A DNA stretch of 64,000 nucleotides from Vulcanimicrobium alpinum (GCF_027923555.1 NZ_AP025523.1:2732484-2796483), one strand, 5' to 3'; positions 1-11,121 are shown, counted from the first letter of the stretch. Notes: generated by a model not told the origin, from the letters alone. Made by a program: numbers and translations.

Positions 1-900
1 CTTCGGGAACTTCTGCCGAAGCTGCTCGGAGACGATACGCCATTGCTCGTGCGCAGCTTCCGCTGTCTCTTGCGCGAATACCGTGTTGATCAACGCGAGG
101 ACCATCTGCCGTTGCCCTTTACCCGCATGTGCGAGCGCGTTTCGCATAAAATGCACGCGGCAGCGCTGCCACGTTGCTTTGAATACTTTCGCGATGGCCG
201 CTTTCAGGCCGACATGCGAGTCGGAAATGACGAGCTTGACACCGCGCAATCCGCGGCGGCTCAAGCTGCGAAGAAAGTCGATCCAGAACGGCTCTGCTTC
301 GCTCGGACCAACCGCGAGGCCCAACAATTCCCGTGTCCCATCGGTGTTTACGCCGACGGCCAGTATCACGGCGACCGAGACGATGCGTCCGCCGGAGCGC
401 GTCTTCACGTACGTCGCGTCGATCCAAAGATAGGGCCAGTCGCCTTCGATCGGCCGGGTAAGAAATGCGTTCACGCGTTCGTCGATCTCTTCGCACAGCC
501 GTGAGACCTGACTCTTGGAGATGCCTGTCATCCCCATCGCCTTGACGAGCTCGTCGACCGAGCGCGTGGAGATGCCCTGGATGTAGGCCTCTTGGATGAC
601 GGCGGTGAGCGCCTTCTCCGCCGTGCGGCGCGGCTCGAGGAACGCGGGGAAGTAGCTACCTTTGCGCAACTTGGGGATGCGCAGTCCGATCGTGCCGGAA
701 CGCGTCTCCCATTGGCGCTCGCGGAAGCCGTTGCGGGCGTTCTGTCGGCCGGGGCCGCGCTCGCCGTAGGGCAAGCCGCAGAGTTCCTCAACATCGATCT
801 CCATGATCCGCTGCCCGGCGTACTGGAGCATCTCGCGAACGAAGTCGACGTCGCCGCCCTTTTCGACGAGCTCGGAAAGTGCGATACTGGGTTTGGCCAT
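1..900 (-). CDS. IS256-family transposase (C-terminus cut by window edge)
   Basis: An open frame runs from the ATG at 898-900 to base 1 without a stop (300 codons). It reads [17 protein letters not shown], then the Mutator/IS256 block with [40 protein letters not shown] (first catalytic Asp) and [13 protein letters not shown] (second Asp). The catalytic Glu lies beyond the edge. It would carry out cut-and-paste transposition as a DDE enzyme. The start sits inside a long inverted repeat (895-963), described separately. It differs clearly in sequence from the two other IS256 transposases in the window, so it is a separate element. Confidence 0.9.
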   Translation of the reverse strand, partial: MAKPSIALSELVEKGGDVDFVREMLQYAGQRIMEIDVEELCGLPYGERGPGRQNARNGFRERQWETRSGTIGLRIPKLRKGSYFPAFLEPRRTAEKALTAVIQEAYIQGISTRSVDELVKAMGMTGISKSQVSRLCEEIDERVNAFLTRPIEGDWPYLWIDATYVKTRSGGRIVSVAVILAVGVNTDGTRELLGLAVGPSEAEPFWIDFLRSLSRRGLRGVKLVISDSHVGLKAAIAKVFKATWQRCRVHFMRNALAHAGKGQRQMVLALINTVFAQETAEAAHEQWRIVSEQLRQKFPK

Positions 901-963
901 CGTGGATCCCTTTCGGTCGGTTATTTGTTGCAAAAACAACCTTCGCCGAAAGCCACGATGGCC
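895..963 (-). promoter_or_regulatory. Inverted repeat over the transposase start
   Basis: Bases 895-905 (GGCCATCGTGG) pair perfectly with 953-963, and 910-916 (CTTTCGG) with 946-952. In the RNA of the transposase strand, both the AAAGGG ribosome-binding sequence and the AUG fall in one arm. Such stems in insertion sequences can block translation of read-through transcripts entering from outside. The pairing is seen directly; the regulatory role is inferred. Confidence 0.55.
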
Positions 964-1004
964 GCTCTCTATGCTACAAGGGCGACCCTCTCATACACCA
1001 CGGG

Positions 1005-1257
1005 CCGGGACACGATCAGTACATCGGCCATCGAATCACTGGCGATCGACGTGGACAACACAGCACTCGCTTAACGCGCGGATGGGAATTTGCGCACGTT
1101 GCAATCGACGACGCATCGCGCAGTTCGTACAATCGAGGTTCTTCCGAACGAGCAAGGCCAGACGGCGACGGCGTTTGCGGAACGCGCGCTGGCGTGGTTT
1201 GCAAGCCTTGGCGTCCGCGTCGAGCGCATTATGAGCGACAACGGTTCCGCATATCGC
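1005..1257 (+). pseudogene. IS481-family transposase remnant (frameshifted)
   Basis: Frame 3 around 1026-1115 reads GHRITGDRRGQ and GWEFAHVAIDDASR, and frame 1 around 1135-1257 reads IEVLPNEQGQTATAF, LAWFASLGVRVERIM and SDNGSAYR. These are consecutive pieces of an IS481 DDE core: the first Asp motif (IDDASR), then the second (SDNG). The switch of frame at about 1125-1135 and the loss of both ends show a dead fragment. It directly follows the right end of the IS256 element at the window start. Confidence 0.7.
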
Positions 1258-1378
1258 TTGGTTCGCACCTGGGCCGAGCGCGGGGCGCTCCGCGCCGGGC
1301 TTTCCGAAAACGAAGCAGCGGACGTCATGTGGGCGGTGTCGAGCGACGCGCTCTACACGCAATTCGTGCGCGAGCTGC
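1258..1378 (+). pseudogene. TetR-type regulator C-terminal remnant
   Basis: Directly after the IS481 remnant, frame 1 reads WAERGALRAGLSENEAADVM and then WAVSSDALYTQFVREL. This resembles the C-terminal ligand domain tail of TetR-family regulators. No DNA-binding domain is present and there is no start codon of its own. The join to the IS481 fragment at about 1257 is abrupt. Identification rests on about 35 residues, so it is tentative. Confidence 0.4.
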
Positions 1379-1380
1379 AA

Positions 1381-1993
1381 CGGCGGGGGCGATTTCTTCT
1401 GCGTCGGCGGTAATTTTTCGCTCACCGGCGATGGTGCTGCTGGAGATGCTGCTGCCGATCATGCACATCCGCGACGAAGCGGAGAAGGCGGTGTTGCGCT
1501 GATGCATCGAGCGGACCAGCCAGGAGCTGCGCGCACCGCGACCCGGCGGCTTCTCGTCGCGCAGCAGCTCGCGACGTTGATGCTGGTGCAAGCCCTGCGC
1601 CGGCATCTTATAGAAGGCATCAGCTCCGGCGTCGGGTCGCTTGTCGCGCTGGCGGATCCGCACATGAAGGCCGCGATCACGGCGATGCACGACGACCCGT
1701 CGCACCGCTGGACGCTGCAGTCGCTGGCGGAGCGCGCCGGGACGTCGCGTACGAGCTTCGCGCTGAGTTTCAAGGAGACGGCGGGCACCTCACCGATGGA
1801 ATACCTCACACGCTGGCGGATAATGCTTGCCGGCGATCGACTCGCGACCTCCCGCGACTCCGTCTCCGAGATCACGCAGGCACTCGGTTACGAATCGGAG
1901 AGCACGTTCAACACCGCGTTCAAGCGGCTCCAAGGATGTTCGCCGCGTCAGTACAGCCGCGGCAGCAGCGTCCCGCCGCAGATCAGAGCCTGA
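1381..1993 (+). pseudogene. AraC-family regulator, broken by frameshifts and a stop
   Basis: The C-terminal half (frame 2, about 1555-1993) is a complete AraC DNA-binding domain: WTLQSLAERAGTSRTSFALS, then SPMEYLTRWRIMLAGDRL and LGYESESTFNTAFKRLQG. The upstream ligand (cupin) part is in pieces. GGDFFCVGGNFSLTG lies in frame 2 (about 1385-1430). VLLEMLLPIMHIRDEAEKA follows in frame 3 and ends at a TGA (1500-1502) where the family usually has Trp (RW-IER). CIERTSQELRAPRPGG follows that stop, and the sequence then returns to frame 2. An ORF of 163 residues from 1502 exists but would lack a normal N-terminus. Best read as a decayed regulator; its former targets are unknown. Confidence 0.7.
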
Positions 1994-1994
1994 T

Positions 1995-2954
1995 TCACGA
2001 CCCACTCGACAGCGGCGCGTCAGCGTCGCCGAGCGGCTGTACACCGGCGGGCAGCTCTTCGCGCAGGAACGCCGCGATGTCGCGCAGATCCTTCATCCGC
2101 GTCTCCGTCGCGCGCCATACCAGCGCGATCGTCCGCCCTGCGCGCGCATCCTCGAGCGCGCGATACGCGATCATGCCGTGCATCGTCGTGTGCTCCGCGG
2201 CAGCGAGCAGCGGGATGAGCGATATCCCTTCGCCCGCGGCGATCATGTGCCGCAGCATCTCGAGCGAGCTCGCGTAGCGGCTCTGATTCGGGAGCGGCGA
2301 GGGATGGCAGAGCGAGAGCGCCTGATCGCGCAAGCAGTGCCCGTCCTCCATCAAGAGGAGCGGACCGCGCTTGAGATCGCGCAACCGGACCTGCTCGCGA
2401 TGCGCGAGGTCGTCGCCGCTCGGGCACGCGCAGCGGAAGGGCTCGAAGAACAGCGCTTCGGCGACCAGGCCGTCGATCGGGACGGGCAGCGCGACGAGGA
2501 TCGCGTCGAGCTCGCCGCGACGGAGCGCGGCGAGCAAGTCGTCGGTCATCGCTTCGCGCAGGCGCAGCGCGAGCTGCGGGAAACGCCGGCGGCCGAGCGC
2601 GATCACCGACGGCAGATAATACGGTCCGAGCGTTGCAATCGCGCCCAGCCGCAACTCCCCGGAGAGCGGCTCGGCGCTACGGCGCGCCTCGTCGAGCAGG
2701 CGCCGCGCATCGCCGAGCAGCGCCTCGGCTTGGCGCAGGATGGGCTCGCCGCGGGCGGTCGGCGCCACCTTCCGCTTGGTCCGTTCGAACAGGGTCACCC
2801 CGAGAATCGATTCGAGCTTGCGCACCTGCTCGCTGAGCGTCGCTTGGCTGACCCCGCACGACTCGGCGGCACGCCCGAAATGGCGCTCCCGGGCGACGGC
2901 GACGACATACTCCAGATCACGCAGTGAAAGCGACGAAATCGACAGGGCTCGCAC
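1995..2954 (-). CDS. oxyR: Hydrogen-peroxide-sensing LysR regulator OxyR
   Basis: A 319-residue LysR-type regulator. The N-terminal winged helix starts at LRDLEYVVAVARERHFGRAA (residues 11-30) and contains the helix-turn-helix GVSQATLSEQVRKLE. The effector domain contains EDGHCLRDQALSLC, with Cys207 and Cys216 nine residues apart, as in the redox switch pair Cys199/Cys208 of E. coli OxyR. Peroxide would oxidise the pair to a disulfide and turn on defence genes. It is divergent from katG with a 132-base gap, the classical arrangement, so KatG is the obvious target. The gene is intact although its left neighbours are decayed. Confidence 0.93.
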   Translation of the reverse strand: MRALSISSLSLRDLEYVVAVARERHFGRAAESCGVSQATLSEQVRKLESILGVTLFERTKRKVAPTARGEPILRQAEALLGDARRLLDEARRSAEPLSGELRLGAIATLGPYYLPSVIALGRRRFPQLALRLREAMTDDLLAALRRGELDAILVALPVPIDGLVAEALFFEPFRCACPSGDDLAHREQVRLRDLKRGPLLLMEDGHCLRDQALSLCHPSPLPNQSRYASSLEMLRHMIAAGEGISLIPLLAAAEHTTMHGMIAYRALEDARAGRTIALVWRATETRMKDLRDIAAFLREELPAGVQPLGDADAPLSSGS

Positions 2955-5306
<2,352 letters not shown>

Positions 5307-5324
5307 TCGTCCGCGCAGCAGCCT

Positions 5325-5355
5325 CGAAGAGCCCGTCGCCTTGCCGGGCTCTTCG
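5325..5355 (+). terminator. Probable katG terminator hairpin
   Basis: A perfect 11-base stem, CGAAGAGCCCG pairing with CGGGCTCTTCG, with a 9-base loop, begins 18 bases after the katG stop. There is no strong T run after it, so factor-independent termination may be weak. Confidence 0.6.
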
Positions 5356-5396
5356 TGCATTTCGAGAAGCGGTCGCGTCTGACGTTGCCCCGGATG

Positions 5397-5568
5397 TCAG
5401 GCCGCCGATAACCGTGAGTTTGGGGTAGTGCGATGATGCTCGATGAACTCGGCCGGCGTCAAGCCGCCGAGCGCGGTGTGGGGTCGGCGATGGTTTGTAA
5501 TCGATGCGCCATGCTTCGATCGCGGAGCGAGCGTGGAAGAGCGTGGGAAAGGCGTGCTCGTTGAGTAA
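5397..5568 (-). pseudogene. IS3-family transposase OrfB, 3' fragment
   Basis: On the minus strand one frame reads LNEHAFPTLFHARSAIEAW then RIDYK, and a second frame continues NHRRPHTALGGLTPAEFIEH to the stop at 5397. Together they form the C-terminal end of an IS3-type integrase (motif NxxRPHxALGGLTP). The frame change between them and the absence of the catalytic core show that only a tail remains. The sequence loses similarity at about 5565, close to the left end of the IS481 element, which probably replaced the rest. The matching OrfA lies on the far side at 6717-7106. Confidence 0.7.
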
Positions 5569-5584
5569 CTTGTAGAAGTCAGGA

Positions 5585-6721
5585 TTTGATCTGACGGTTG
5601 TCGAATACCGGTGGTGAATCCTCCTGAGGAGCCATCCATGAACAGCGACCGAAAAGTCATCAAGGCGAAAGTGGGCCTACTCCAGCTCGGCAAGCAGCTC
5701 GGAAATGTGACTGAAGCCTGCCGCGTGATGGGTTACAGCCGTGATAGCTTCTACCGTTTCAAAGACCTCTACGAGACGGGCGGCGATCTGGCCTTGGCCG
5801 AGATCACCAAGCGAAAGCCGAACCTCAAGAACCGCATTGCTCCCGAAGTCGAGGATGCGATTGTCGATCTTGCGATCGAGTTCCCTGCGTACGGTCAAGT
5901 GCGCGCAGCGAACGAGCTCGCCAAGCGTGGGATGCGTATGTCGCCGGCGGGACTTCGCGGGGTGTGGCTGCGACACGATCTTGAGACGATGAAGAAACGG
6001 CTCAAAGCGCTGGAAGCAAAGAGCGCCCAAGATGGGCTCGTCCTGACTGAGGCGCAAGTCGTCGCGCTGGAGCGTGCCAAGCTCGAGAAAGAAGCGCACG
6101 GCGAGTTCGAGAGTGAGTGCCCCGGCTACTGCGGCGCGCAGGACACCTTCTTCGTTGGGACGATGAAGGGCGTCGGCCGCATCTACCAGCAGACCTTCAT
6201 CGACACCTATGCGAAGGTGGGCGTCGCGAAGCTCTATTTGGACAAGACACCAATCACTGCGGCCGACCTGCTCAACGATCGCGTGTTACCGCTATACGAA
6301 GAGTACGGGATTACGTTGCAACGGATCCTGACCGACCGCGGCACGGAGTTTTGCGGGCGTGAGGGACATCCGTACGAGCTCTACCTGGCGATCGAAGACA
6401 TCGACCACACCCGAACGAAGGCACGCCATCCGCAGACCAACGGCATCGTCGAGCGTTTTCACAAAACGATGCTTGATGAGTTTTATCGGATCGCGTTTCG
6501 CAAGACGATCTACACGTCGCTCGAGCAACTGCAGCGGGACCTCGATGCGTGGACCGAGGAGTACAACACGCAGCGTCCGCATCAAGGACGCTGGTGCTAC
6601 GGCAAGACGCCGATGCAGACATTCGTCGACAGTGTCTCCCTTGCGAAAGAGAAACAGATCGCTTAGACTGAAACCCAACCTATCTGACACTACCGCAAGA
6701 TCGTACGACTGTCAGATCACA
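5585..6721 (+). mobile_element. IS481-type insertion sequence, nested in IS3 remains
   Basis: The transposase gene 5638-6666 is bracketed by short inverted ends: TGATCTGAC at 5587-5595 and its complement GTCAGATCA at 6711-6719, with matches continuing inward (GGTTGT versus AGTCGT). The element sits between two parts of one minus-strand IS3 element. No target duplication was seen, so the exact ends are uncertain by a few bases. Confidence 0.6.
5638..6666 (+). CDS. IS481-family DDE transposase
   Basis: A 342-residue transposase. The start is the ATG at 5638, preceded by GAGGAG; an upstream start at 5611 is possible but less likely. Order of parts: N-terminal helix-turn-helix ([20 protein letters not shown]), linker, then the rve integrase core with [10 protein letters not shown] (first Asp), [11 protein letters not shown] (second Asp) and [19 protein letters not shown] (Glu). 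The tail [19 protein letters not shown] is typical of IS481/IS3-type enzymes. It looks intact and may be active. Confidence 0.92.
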   Translation: MNSDRKVIKAKVGLLQLGKQLGNVTEACRVMGYSRDSFYRFKDLYETGGDLALAEITKRKPNLKNRIAPEVEDAIVDLAIEFPAYGQVRAANELAKRGMRMSPAGLRGVWLRHDLETMKKRLKALEAKSAQDGLVLTEAQVVALERAKLEKEAHGEFESECPGYCGAQDTFFVGTMKGVGRIYQQTFIDTYAKVGVAKLYLDKTPITAADLLNDRVLPLYEEYGITLQRILTDRGTEFCGREGHPYELYLAIEDIDHTRTKARHPQTNGIVERFHKTMLDEFYRIAFRKTIYTSLEQLQRDLDAWTEEYNTQRPHQGRWCYGKTPMQTFVDSVSLAKEKQIA

Positions 6722-7106
6722 TAGTAGCTAGTACACCCTTTGCGAGCAGCGAGTCGATCGTACGCTGCTCGCTTTCGTCCAAAGGGATGATCCGCAAGGC
6801 CTCCTTGGCGGTCTCGTTCTCTTTCTCCATCACGAGTTGGCCGATCTTGGCCTGCAACCGCCGTACTTCGGTGCGATGTTCGGAATCGACATCCTTGCGA
6901 TTGACCTTCAACGCTTCAATTCCGCCGCGCATGAACTCGTCGGTCCACTTGCGGTAGTCGCCTTGCGTGAAGCCGTACTTGCGTGCCGCCTCCGGCACGG
7001 AGATCTGACCTTTCAAAACCTCCAGGATGATCGCCGCCTTACGCTGCGCCGTCCATCGTTCGATCGGTTCGGGCTCAGCTGGCGCCGAGCTCTTTGCTTT
7101 CTGCAC
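6717..7106 (-). pseudogene. IS3-family transposase OrfA, 3' end replaced
   Basis: The 129-residue frame starts MQKAKSSAPAEPEPIERW. It has a helix-turn-helix of the transposase OrfA type (SVPEAARKYGFTQGDYRKW) and a coiled-coil segment ending LQAKIGQLVMEKE. After this point the expected OrfA ending is missing and about 33 unrelated residues run into the end of the IS481 element. With the OrfB tail at 5397-5568 it is the other half of one interrupted IS3 element; most of OrfB is gone. Confidence 0.65.
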
Positions 7107-7290
7107 GGGTCACCTTTCTTAGCGAGCTTTTCGCTAATTGGGTATCCAGATCCGGCGGGGGTCACTCCAGAAGACGATTCGCGGAGCCGCGCGCGCGGCG
7201 CAAGCCGAGATTGCGAATGCGCGTCACCCGCATTCCGCGCCGCTATGGAAAGCCGCTTAGTCGAAACGCCTGCGCAATTAGCCGATGCAG

Positions 7291-7318
7291 TGATCCGCCG
7301 CGTAGCATCGCGCGTGTA
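7291..7318 (+). promoter_or_regulatory. ECF-type promoter of the lipoprotein gene
   Basis: TGATCCG (7291-7297), a 15-base spacer, then CGTGTA (7313-7318). The same heptamer and the same spacer length occur in both directions upstream of the ECF sigma gene and the DUF305 operon (11165-11231). The predicted start of transcription is about 27 bases before the GTG at 7352. The match of sequence and spacing is seen directly; recognition by the neighbouring sigma factor is inferred. Confidence 0.65.
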
Positions 7319-7351
7319 TGACATACTTACTTTACCTCGCTAGGAGATTTT

Positions 7352-8452
7352 GTGAAGCCCTACCGTCTCATTGCGCTTGCGGGAACGATCGCCGCACTCG
7401 CCGCCTGTAGCAACTCGCCAACCGTTCTCACGCCGCAACCGAAATCGACCGCGACCCCAACCGCGCCACCGCCACCCATCGGCAGTCTCGGTTCGTATCA
7501 AACGCTCGCAACGATCGGCTCCACCGTGGATCCCGGGCCGGGCGCGGGCGCGGGAGACCAGAATCCCTACGGCCTCGCGATCGCGACGGCAACCGCGGGA
7601 TTAGAAGTCAAAGGCGATCTGCTCGTTTGTAATTTCAACGATGCGAAGAACGTCCAGGGCGCGGGAACGACGATCGTTCAGCTCAGCCCGACGCCGGGAT
7701 CGACGCCGACGCGCTTCGCGCAATCGTCGTCGTTTGCCGGATGCGACGCGATCGCGATGGCGCCCAACGGCAATCTCTGGCTCGCGGATTACACGGCAAA
7801 TAATGACCCAATCGTCGCGCCCGCTGGCACGATCAATACCACGCTCGCGCAAAATACGTGGTACGGACCGTGGGGCGAAGCGTTCAATACGGGGACCGCG
7901 TCGATGCCGACGTTCTTCGAAACCAACGCGAAAAACGGCACGGTCACGCGCATTCACATCGCACCCGGGCCGACGTTCTCGTTCGATACGCTTCTCTCAG
8001 GACTCTCGTATAACAACGGCATGCCCGGCAACATCCTCGCGCCCGCCGGCCTCACCTACGATAAGGCGACGGACTCGCTGTACGTCGTCGATTCGAATGC
8101 GAATCGCGTTCTCAAGATCGCGCAGGCGACGACCGCTCCCGCGAGTTCGTACGCGACGAGTGCGATGGGATTCACGAGCCCGAACGTTTCCGTCGTCTAC
8201 AGCGGCGCACCGCTGAGCGCACCGATCAGCTCGGCGCTACTCGCGAACGGCCATCTCGTCGTGGGCAACACGGGCGACAACAACCTCGTCGAGATCGATC
8301 CCGCGCTCGGCTCGATCGTATCGACGAAACTCGTGGACACGGGCGCTGCGGGCGCGATCTTCGGCATCGCGACGACGACCGCAACCGACGGAACGCAATA
8401 CGTATATTTCAACAACGACAACACGAACACGGTCGTGCGCCTCTCGCCGTAA
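7352..8452 (+). CDS. Beta-propeller lipoprotein (NHL/SMP-30-like)
   Basis: A 366-residue lipoprotein. The GTG start at 7352 is set by TAGGAG six bases upstream. The signal peptide ends in LAAC with the acylated Cys at residue 19, followed by a Pro/Thr-rich linker. The rest has repeated strands of the type APNGNLWLADY, YDKATDSLYVVDSNANRVL and LLANGHLVVGNTGDNNLVEI, as in NHL or SMP-30-like propellers. It would sit on the outer face of a membrane; binding partner or substrate is unknown. Its promoter matches those of the ECF sigma locus, and it is convergent with the former sigma/anti-sigma operon, so it was probably part of that regulon. Confidence 0.75.
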   Translation: MKPYRLIALAGTIAALAACSNSPTVLTPQPKSTATPTAPPPPIGSLGSYQTLATIGSTVDPGPGAGAGDQNPYGLAIATATAGLEVKGDLLVCNFNDAKNVQGAGTTIVQLSPTPGSTPTRFAQSSSFAGCDAIAMAPNGNLWLADYTANNDPIVAPAGTINTTLAQNTWYGPWGEAFNTGTASMPTFFETNAKNGTVTRIHIAPGPTFSFDTLLSGLSYNNGMPGNILAPAGLTYDKATDSLYVVDSNANRVLKIAQATTAPASSYATSAMGFTSPNVSVVYSGAPLSAPISSALLANGHLVVGNTGDNNLVEIDPALGSIVSTKLVDTGAAGAIFGIATTTATDGTQYVYFNNDNTNTVVRLSP

Positions 8453-8473
8453 TCGCCGGCGAATCGCATGCAG

Positions 8474-9003
8474 TCAGCCGATCGTCCCGTGCAGCATCCC
8501 CGTGCGCGGGAATCGATCGGCCGTCTCGAGCGAAGCACGTTCGAGCATGACGCGTATCGACGTGCCACGTTCGAGCGCGTCACCGTTGGTAACGAGGATT
8601 TCGAGTGCGTCGGGCGTCCGTTCGAGGACGCCCGGCGAACGCCGTACGGCGACACCACGCACCCAAATCCGATACACGAAGCCCGCAGGCGGATCGGGCA
8701 GCCCTCGTACGATAAATCCGCTCATGCGACGGCCGTCGCCGACGATCGCGCGACCGGATGCGCCGAAACGTCCCGCGAGTGCGACCTCGCGTGGTCCCGA
8801 TGCGAGCATCCGCACGATCTCCGCGTACGCCTGCGTGCGGGCACGATCGTGCTCGTATGCGGGCACCGCGATCGCCGCAGCGACTGCGGCGCATGCGACG
8901 CCGAGCGAGCCAAATGCAAACGAACGCCGCCGGTCGCGCGTGCGCGTAGGCAGCTCCGGTGCGGGCGGCGGCGCCGGCGTCGGCCGAGTCCGTATAATTG
9001 ATG
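8474..9003 (-). pseudogene. RskA-type anti-sigma factor, C-terminal fragment
   Basis: The minus strand continues in one frame from about 9003 to the stop at 8474. A Pro-rich stretch is followed by a transmembrane helix (FAFGSLGVACAAVAAAIAV) and a periplasmic domain with GRAIVGDGRRMSGFIVRGL, DPPAGFVYRIWV and VTNGDALERGTSI, typical of the anti-sigma-K (RskA) C-terminal domain. No start codon belongs to it. Its N-terminal zinc-binding part lies at 10331-10519 beyond the IS256 element, so the insertion split one gene. Confidence 0.75.
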
Positions 9004-10331
9004 TAAATTGAGCGGGCGGGTAGCCACCGCCCCGGTTCGAAGATTGACGTTGTTCAACACCTCAATCGAAAGGACCGAAACGGTGGCCGATTACGATCTT
9101 ACCCTATCCCGCGACGCGATTCCAGCTTTGCTTGATCAGCCGGCGGCGCTCGGCAAACTCGTCGAAGTGATTCTCAACCAAGTGCTCGAGGCACAGATGC
9201 GCGATCATCTGGGCGCCGAGCGGTACGAGCGCTGTGAAGAACGGGAGGGCTATCGAAATGGGTATCGCGATCGACAGCTCTCGACCCGCGTCGGCTCGCT
9301 GGTCCTGCGCGTGCCGCAGACGCGCGACGGCAGCTTCTCAACCGACATCTTCGAGCGTTATCGCCGCAGCGAACAAGCCTTCGTCGTGGGCCTGATGGAG
9401 ATGGTCGTCAACGGCGTCTCGACGCGGAAGGTCACGCGGATAACCGAAGGCCTCTGCGGGACGTCGTTTTCGAAATCGACGGTAAGTCGCCTTACGAAGG
9501 CACTCGACGAACCGGTCGCGGGATTCTTGAATCGCCGGCTCGACGCAGCGTACCCATTCATCATCGTTGACGCGCTCTTTACGAAGGTGCGCACCGACAA
9601 GAGCGTCGTCAGCAAAGCACTACTCATCGCGAGCGGCATTCGCGCTGACGGGTACCGCGAAATCCTTGGTCTTTCGATCGGCGATTCGGAGAGCTTTGCG
9701 ACGTGGAACGAGTTCTTTCGCGGCCTCAAAGCGCGCGGCTTGCACGGCGTCGACGTTGCCGTCTCCGACAATCACTCGGGCTTACGCGAGGCGATCGCCA
9801 AGCAATTCGTCGGCGCGACGTGGCAGCGTTGCCAGTTCCACGTGATGAAGAACTTGCTCGATCACGCGCCCAAGAAAGAACGGGAAAACGTAACCGCTGC
9901 AGCTCGGCTGATCTTCCTCGCAACTGATCGCAAAGAGGCCGAGCGTCGATATGCGGAATTCATGGCCCGCTTCGCAGAAACGGCGCCCAAGTCGTGCGTG
10001 TGCTTGGAAGGAGCGTTCGAAGACATGCTTGCGATCTTGCCGCTGCCGGAGAAATATCGCCGGCGACTGCGCACGAGCAACATGCAAGAGCGGCTCAATG
10101 AAGAGATTCGTCGCCGGGAGAAAGTCATTCGCATCTTCCCAAACGACGCCGCGGCGATTCGCATGGTCGGCGCGCTACTCTCCGAGCAAAACGACGAATG
10201 GTTAGGCCGAGCCTACTTCGACATGACCGAATACTTCGAATGGAAAGCAACGACGGTGGCCAAGCCGGCCGCCGTAAAACGAGACAGACGAGCAGCCTAA
10301 CTAACGCGATCGACGAACCGGAATTACAGCA
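9003..10331 (+). mobile_element. IS256-family insertion splitting the anti-sigma gene
   Basis: The transposase 9083-10300 is flanked by weak inverted ends: TGATGTAAATTG near 9000 and, read inward from the other side, TGCTGTAATTCC near 10340. The outer sequences are the two halves of an anti-sigma factor gene on the opposite strand. No 8-9 base target duplication could be seen, so ends are approximate and a small deletion may have accompanied insertion. Confidence 0.65.
9083..10300 (+). CDS. IS256-family transposase
   Basis: A 405-residue DDE transposase from the GTG at 9083, chosen because AAAGGA lies eight bases before it; an in-frame start at 9008 would reach the element end. Motifs: ERYERCEEREGYRNGYRDR, SKSTVSRLTKALDE, FIIVDALFTKVR (first Asp), VAVSDNHSGLREAI (second Asp), WQRCQFHVMKNLL, and SNMQERLNEEIRRREKVIRI carrying the catalytic Glu. 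Length and motifs are complete, so it may be active. Confidence 0.93.
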   Translation: MADYDLTLSRDAIPALLDQPAALGKLVEVILNQVLEAQMRDHLGAERYERCEEREGYRNGYRDRQLSTRVGSLVLRVPQTRDGSFSTDIFERYRRSEQAFVVGLMEMVVNGVSTRKVTRITEGLCGTSFSKSTVSRLTKALDEPVAGFLNRRLDAAYPFIIVDALFTKVRTDKSVVSKALLIASGIRADGYREILGLSIGDSESFATWNEFFRGLKARGLHGVDVAVSDNHSGLREAIAKQFVGATWQRCQFHVMKNLLDHAPKKERENVTAAARLIFLATDRKEAERRYAEFMARFAETAPKSCVCLEGAFEDMLAILPLPEKYRRRLRTSNMQERLNEEIRRREKVIRIFPNDAAAIRMVGALLSEQNDEWLGRAYFDMTEYFEWKATTVAKPAAVKRDRRAA

Positions 10332-10519
10332 GATTTGGGACTTGACTCCGGCGTCTCGATCGTTCGGAGATCGGCGAGCATTCCCGCGTACAACGCGACG
10401 CCTCCCATGCACGCAACGCACGCGCCAAGATGTGCTTCGAACGATGCGCGTACTGGTTGGTCGAGCGCGCCGATCACGTACGCCTCGAGGTCGTCGCGGA
10501 CGGTATCGTCGTAATTCAT
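10331..10519 (-). pseudogene. Anti-sigma factor, N-terminal fragment
   Basis: From the ATG at 10519 the frame reads MNYDDTVRDDLEAYVIGALD, then EAHLGACVACMGGV, a zinc-binding anti-sigma (HxxxCxxC) motif. The native sequence ends near 10331, where the IS256 element begins. The ATG overlaps the stop of the sigma gene (ATGA, 10516-10519), so the two were translationally coupled. The membrane and periplasmic part continues at 8474-9003. Confidence 0.75.
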
Positions 10520-11121
10520 CGAATTTCGCGTCTCGTTGCGGAGACGCTCGAGCGCAGATGCCCGAGCGCGAGTCGGAGTCGCGATTTGACGGTTCCGAGC
10601 GGCACGCCGAGCGCCGCCGCGATCTCCGTCTGGGTGAGTTCGCCGAAATAAGCGAGCTCGACGACCCGTCGTTGTTCAGTCGAAAGCATCGCGAGCAGAT
10701 CGTATGCTTCGCGTGCGCTCCCGCGCCCGACGACCGTCTCGGCCGGATCGGATTCGGTCGGTGCCTGCAAGAAGCCGCGCAGGAGCGCGACGAAGCCACG
10801 CCGCTTCCGCCGGCCATCGTCGATTGCAGCGTTCCGCGCGACCGAGAGGAGCCATGGCCGCAAGCGACCTTCGCGCGGTTCGATCGGATCCGCATGCTTC
10901 CATAATCACAAGAACGTGTGTTGCGTCGTATCCGCCGCCATTTCGCGATCGCCGAGAATTCGGTGCGCGACGGCCATGACGGCGGCCGCGTGGCGCCGGT
11001 AGATGAGATGGAATGCCGTCTCGTCGCGCGCGGCGACGCGGCGAAGCAACGCTTCGTCGGTCGGAATTTCGCTCGGGCGCCCGAGCATACGCCGGGTTTC
11101 GCGAACGGGGCGGAACTCCAT
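10516..11121 (-). pseudogene. ECF sigma factor with an in-frame TGA
   Basis: One continuous frame encodes an ECF sigma-70 factor. Region 2 has DEALLRRVAARDETAFHLIY and TTQHTFL; region 4 has LSTEQRRVVELAYFGELT and GVPLGTVKSRLRLALGHL. The two halves are joined in the same frame by FL-stop-LWKHA, with the TGA at 10906-10908. The family usually reads TFLRLW here, so a CGA-to-TGA change is the simplest cause. The start could be the ATG at 11121 (GGGAG upstream) or 11088. Other genes here end normally with TGA, which argues against recoding. A restart downstream would give only region 4. It overlaps the anti-sigma gene by ATGA and its own promoter has the shared ECF layout. Confidence 0.8.

Noticed and set aside
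1502-1993. Intact 163-residue AraC regulator
   Set aside because: It begins in the middle of the ligand domain; the rest of that domain lies upstream in other frames with a stop, so it is a broken gene.
10906-10908. TGA read as an amino acid (recoded stop)
   Set aside because: Many intact genes in the window (katG, ssb, secD context, SDR) end properly at TGA, and the codon sits where Arg (CGA) is expected, so a simple nonsense change explains it better.
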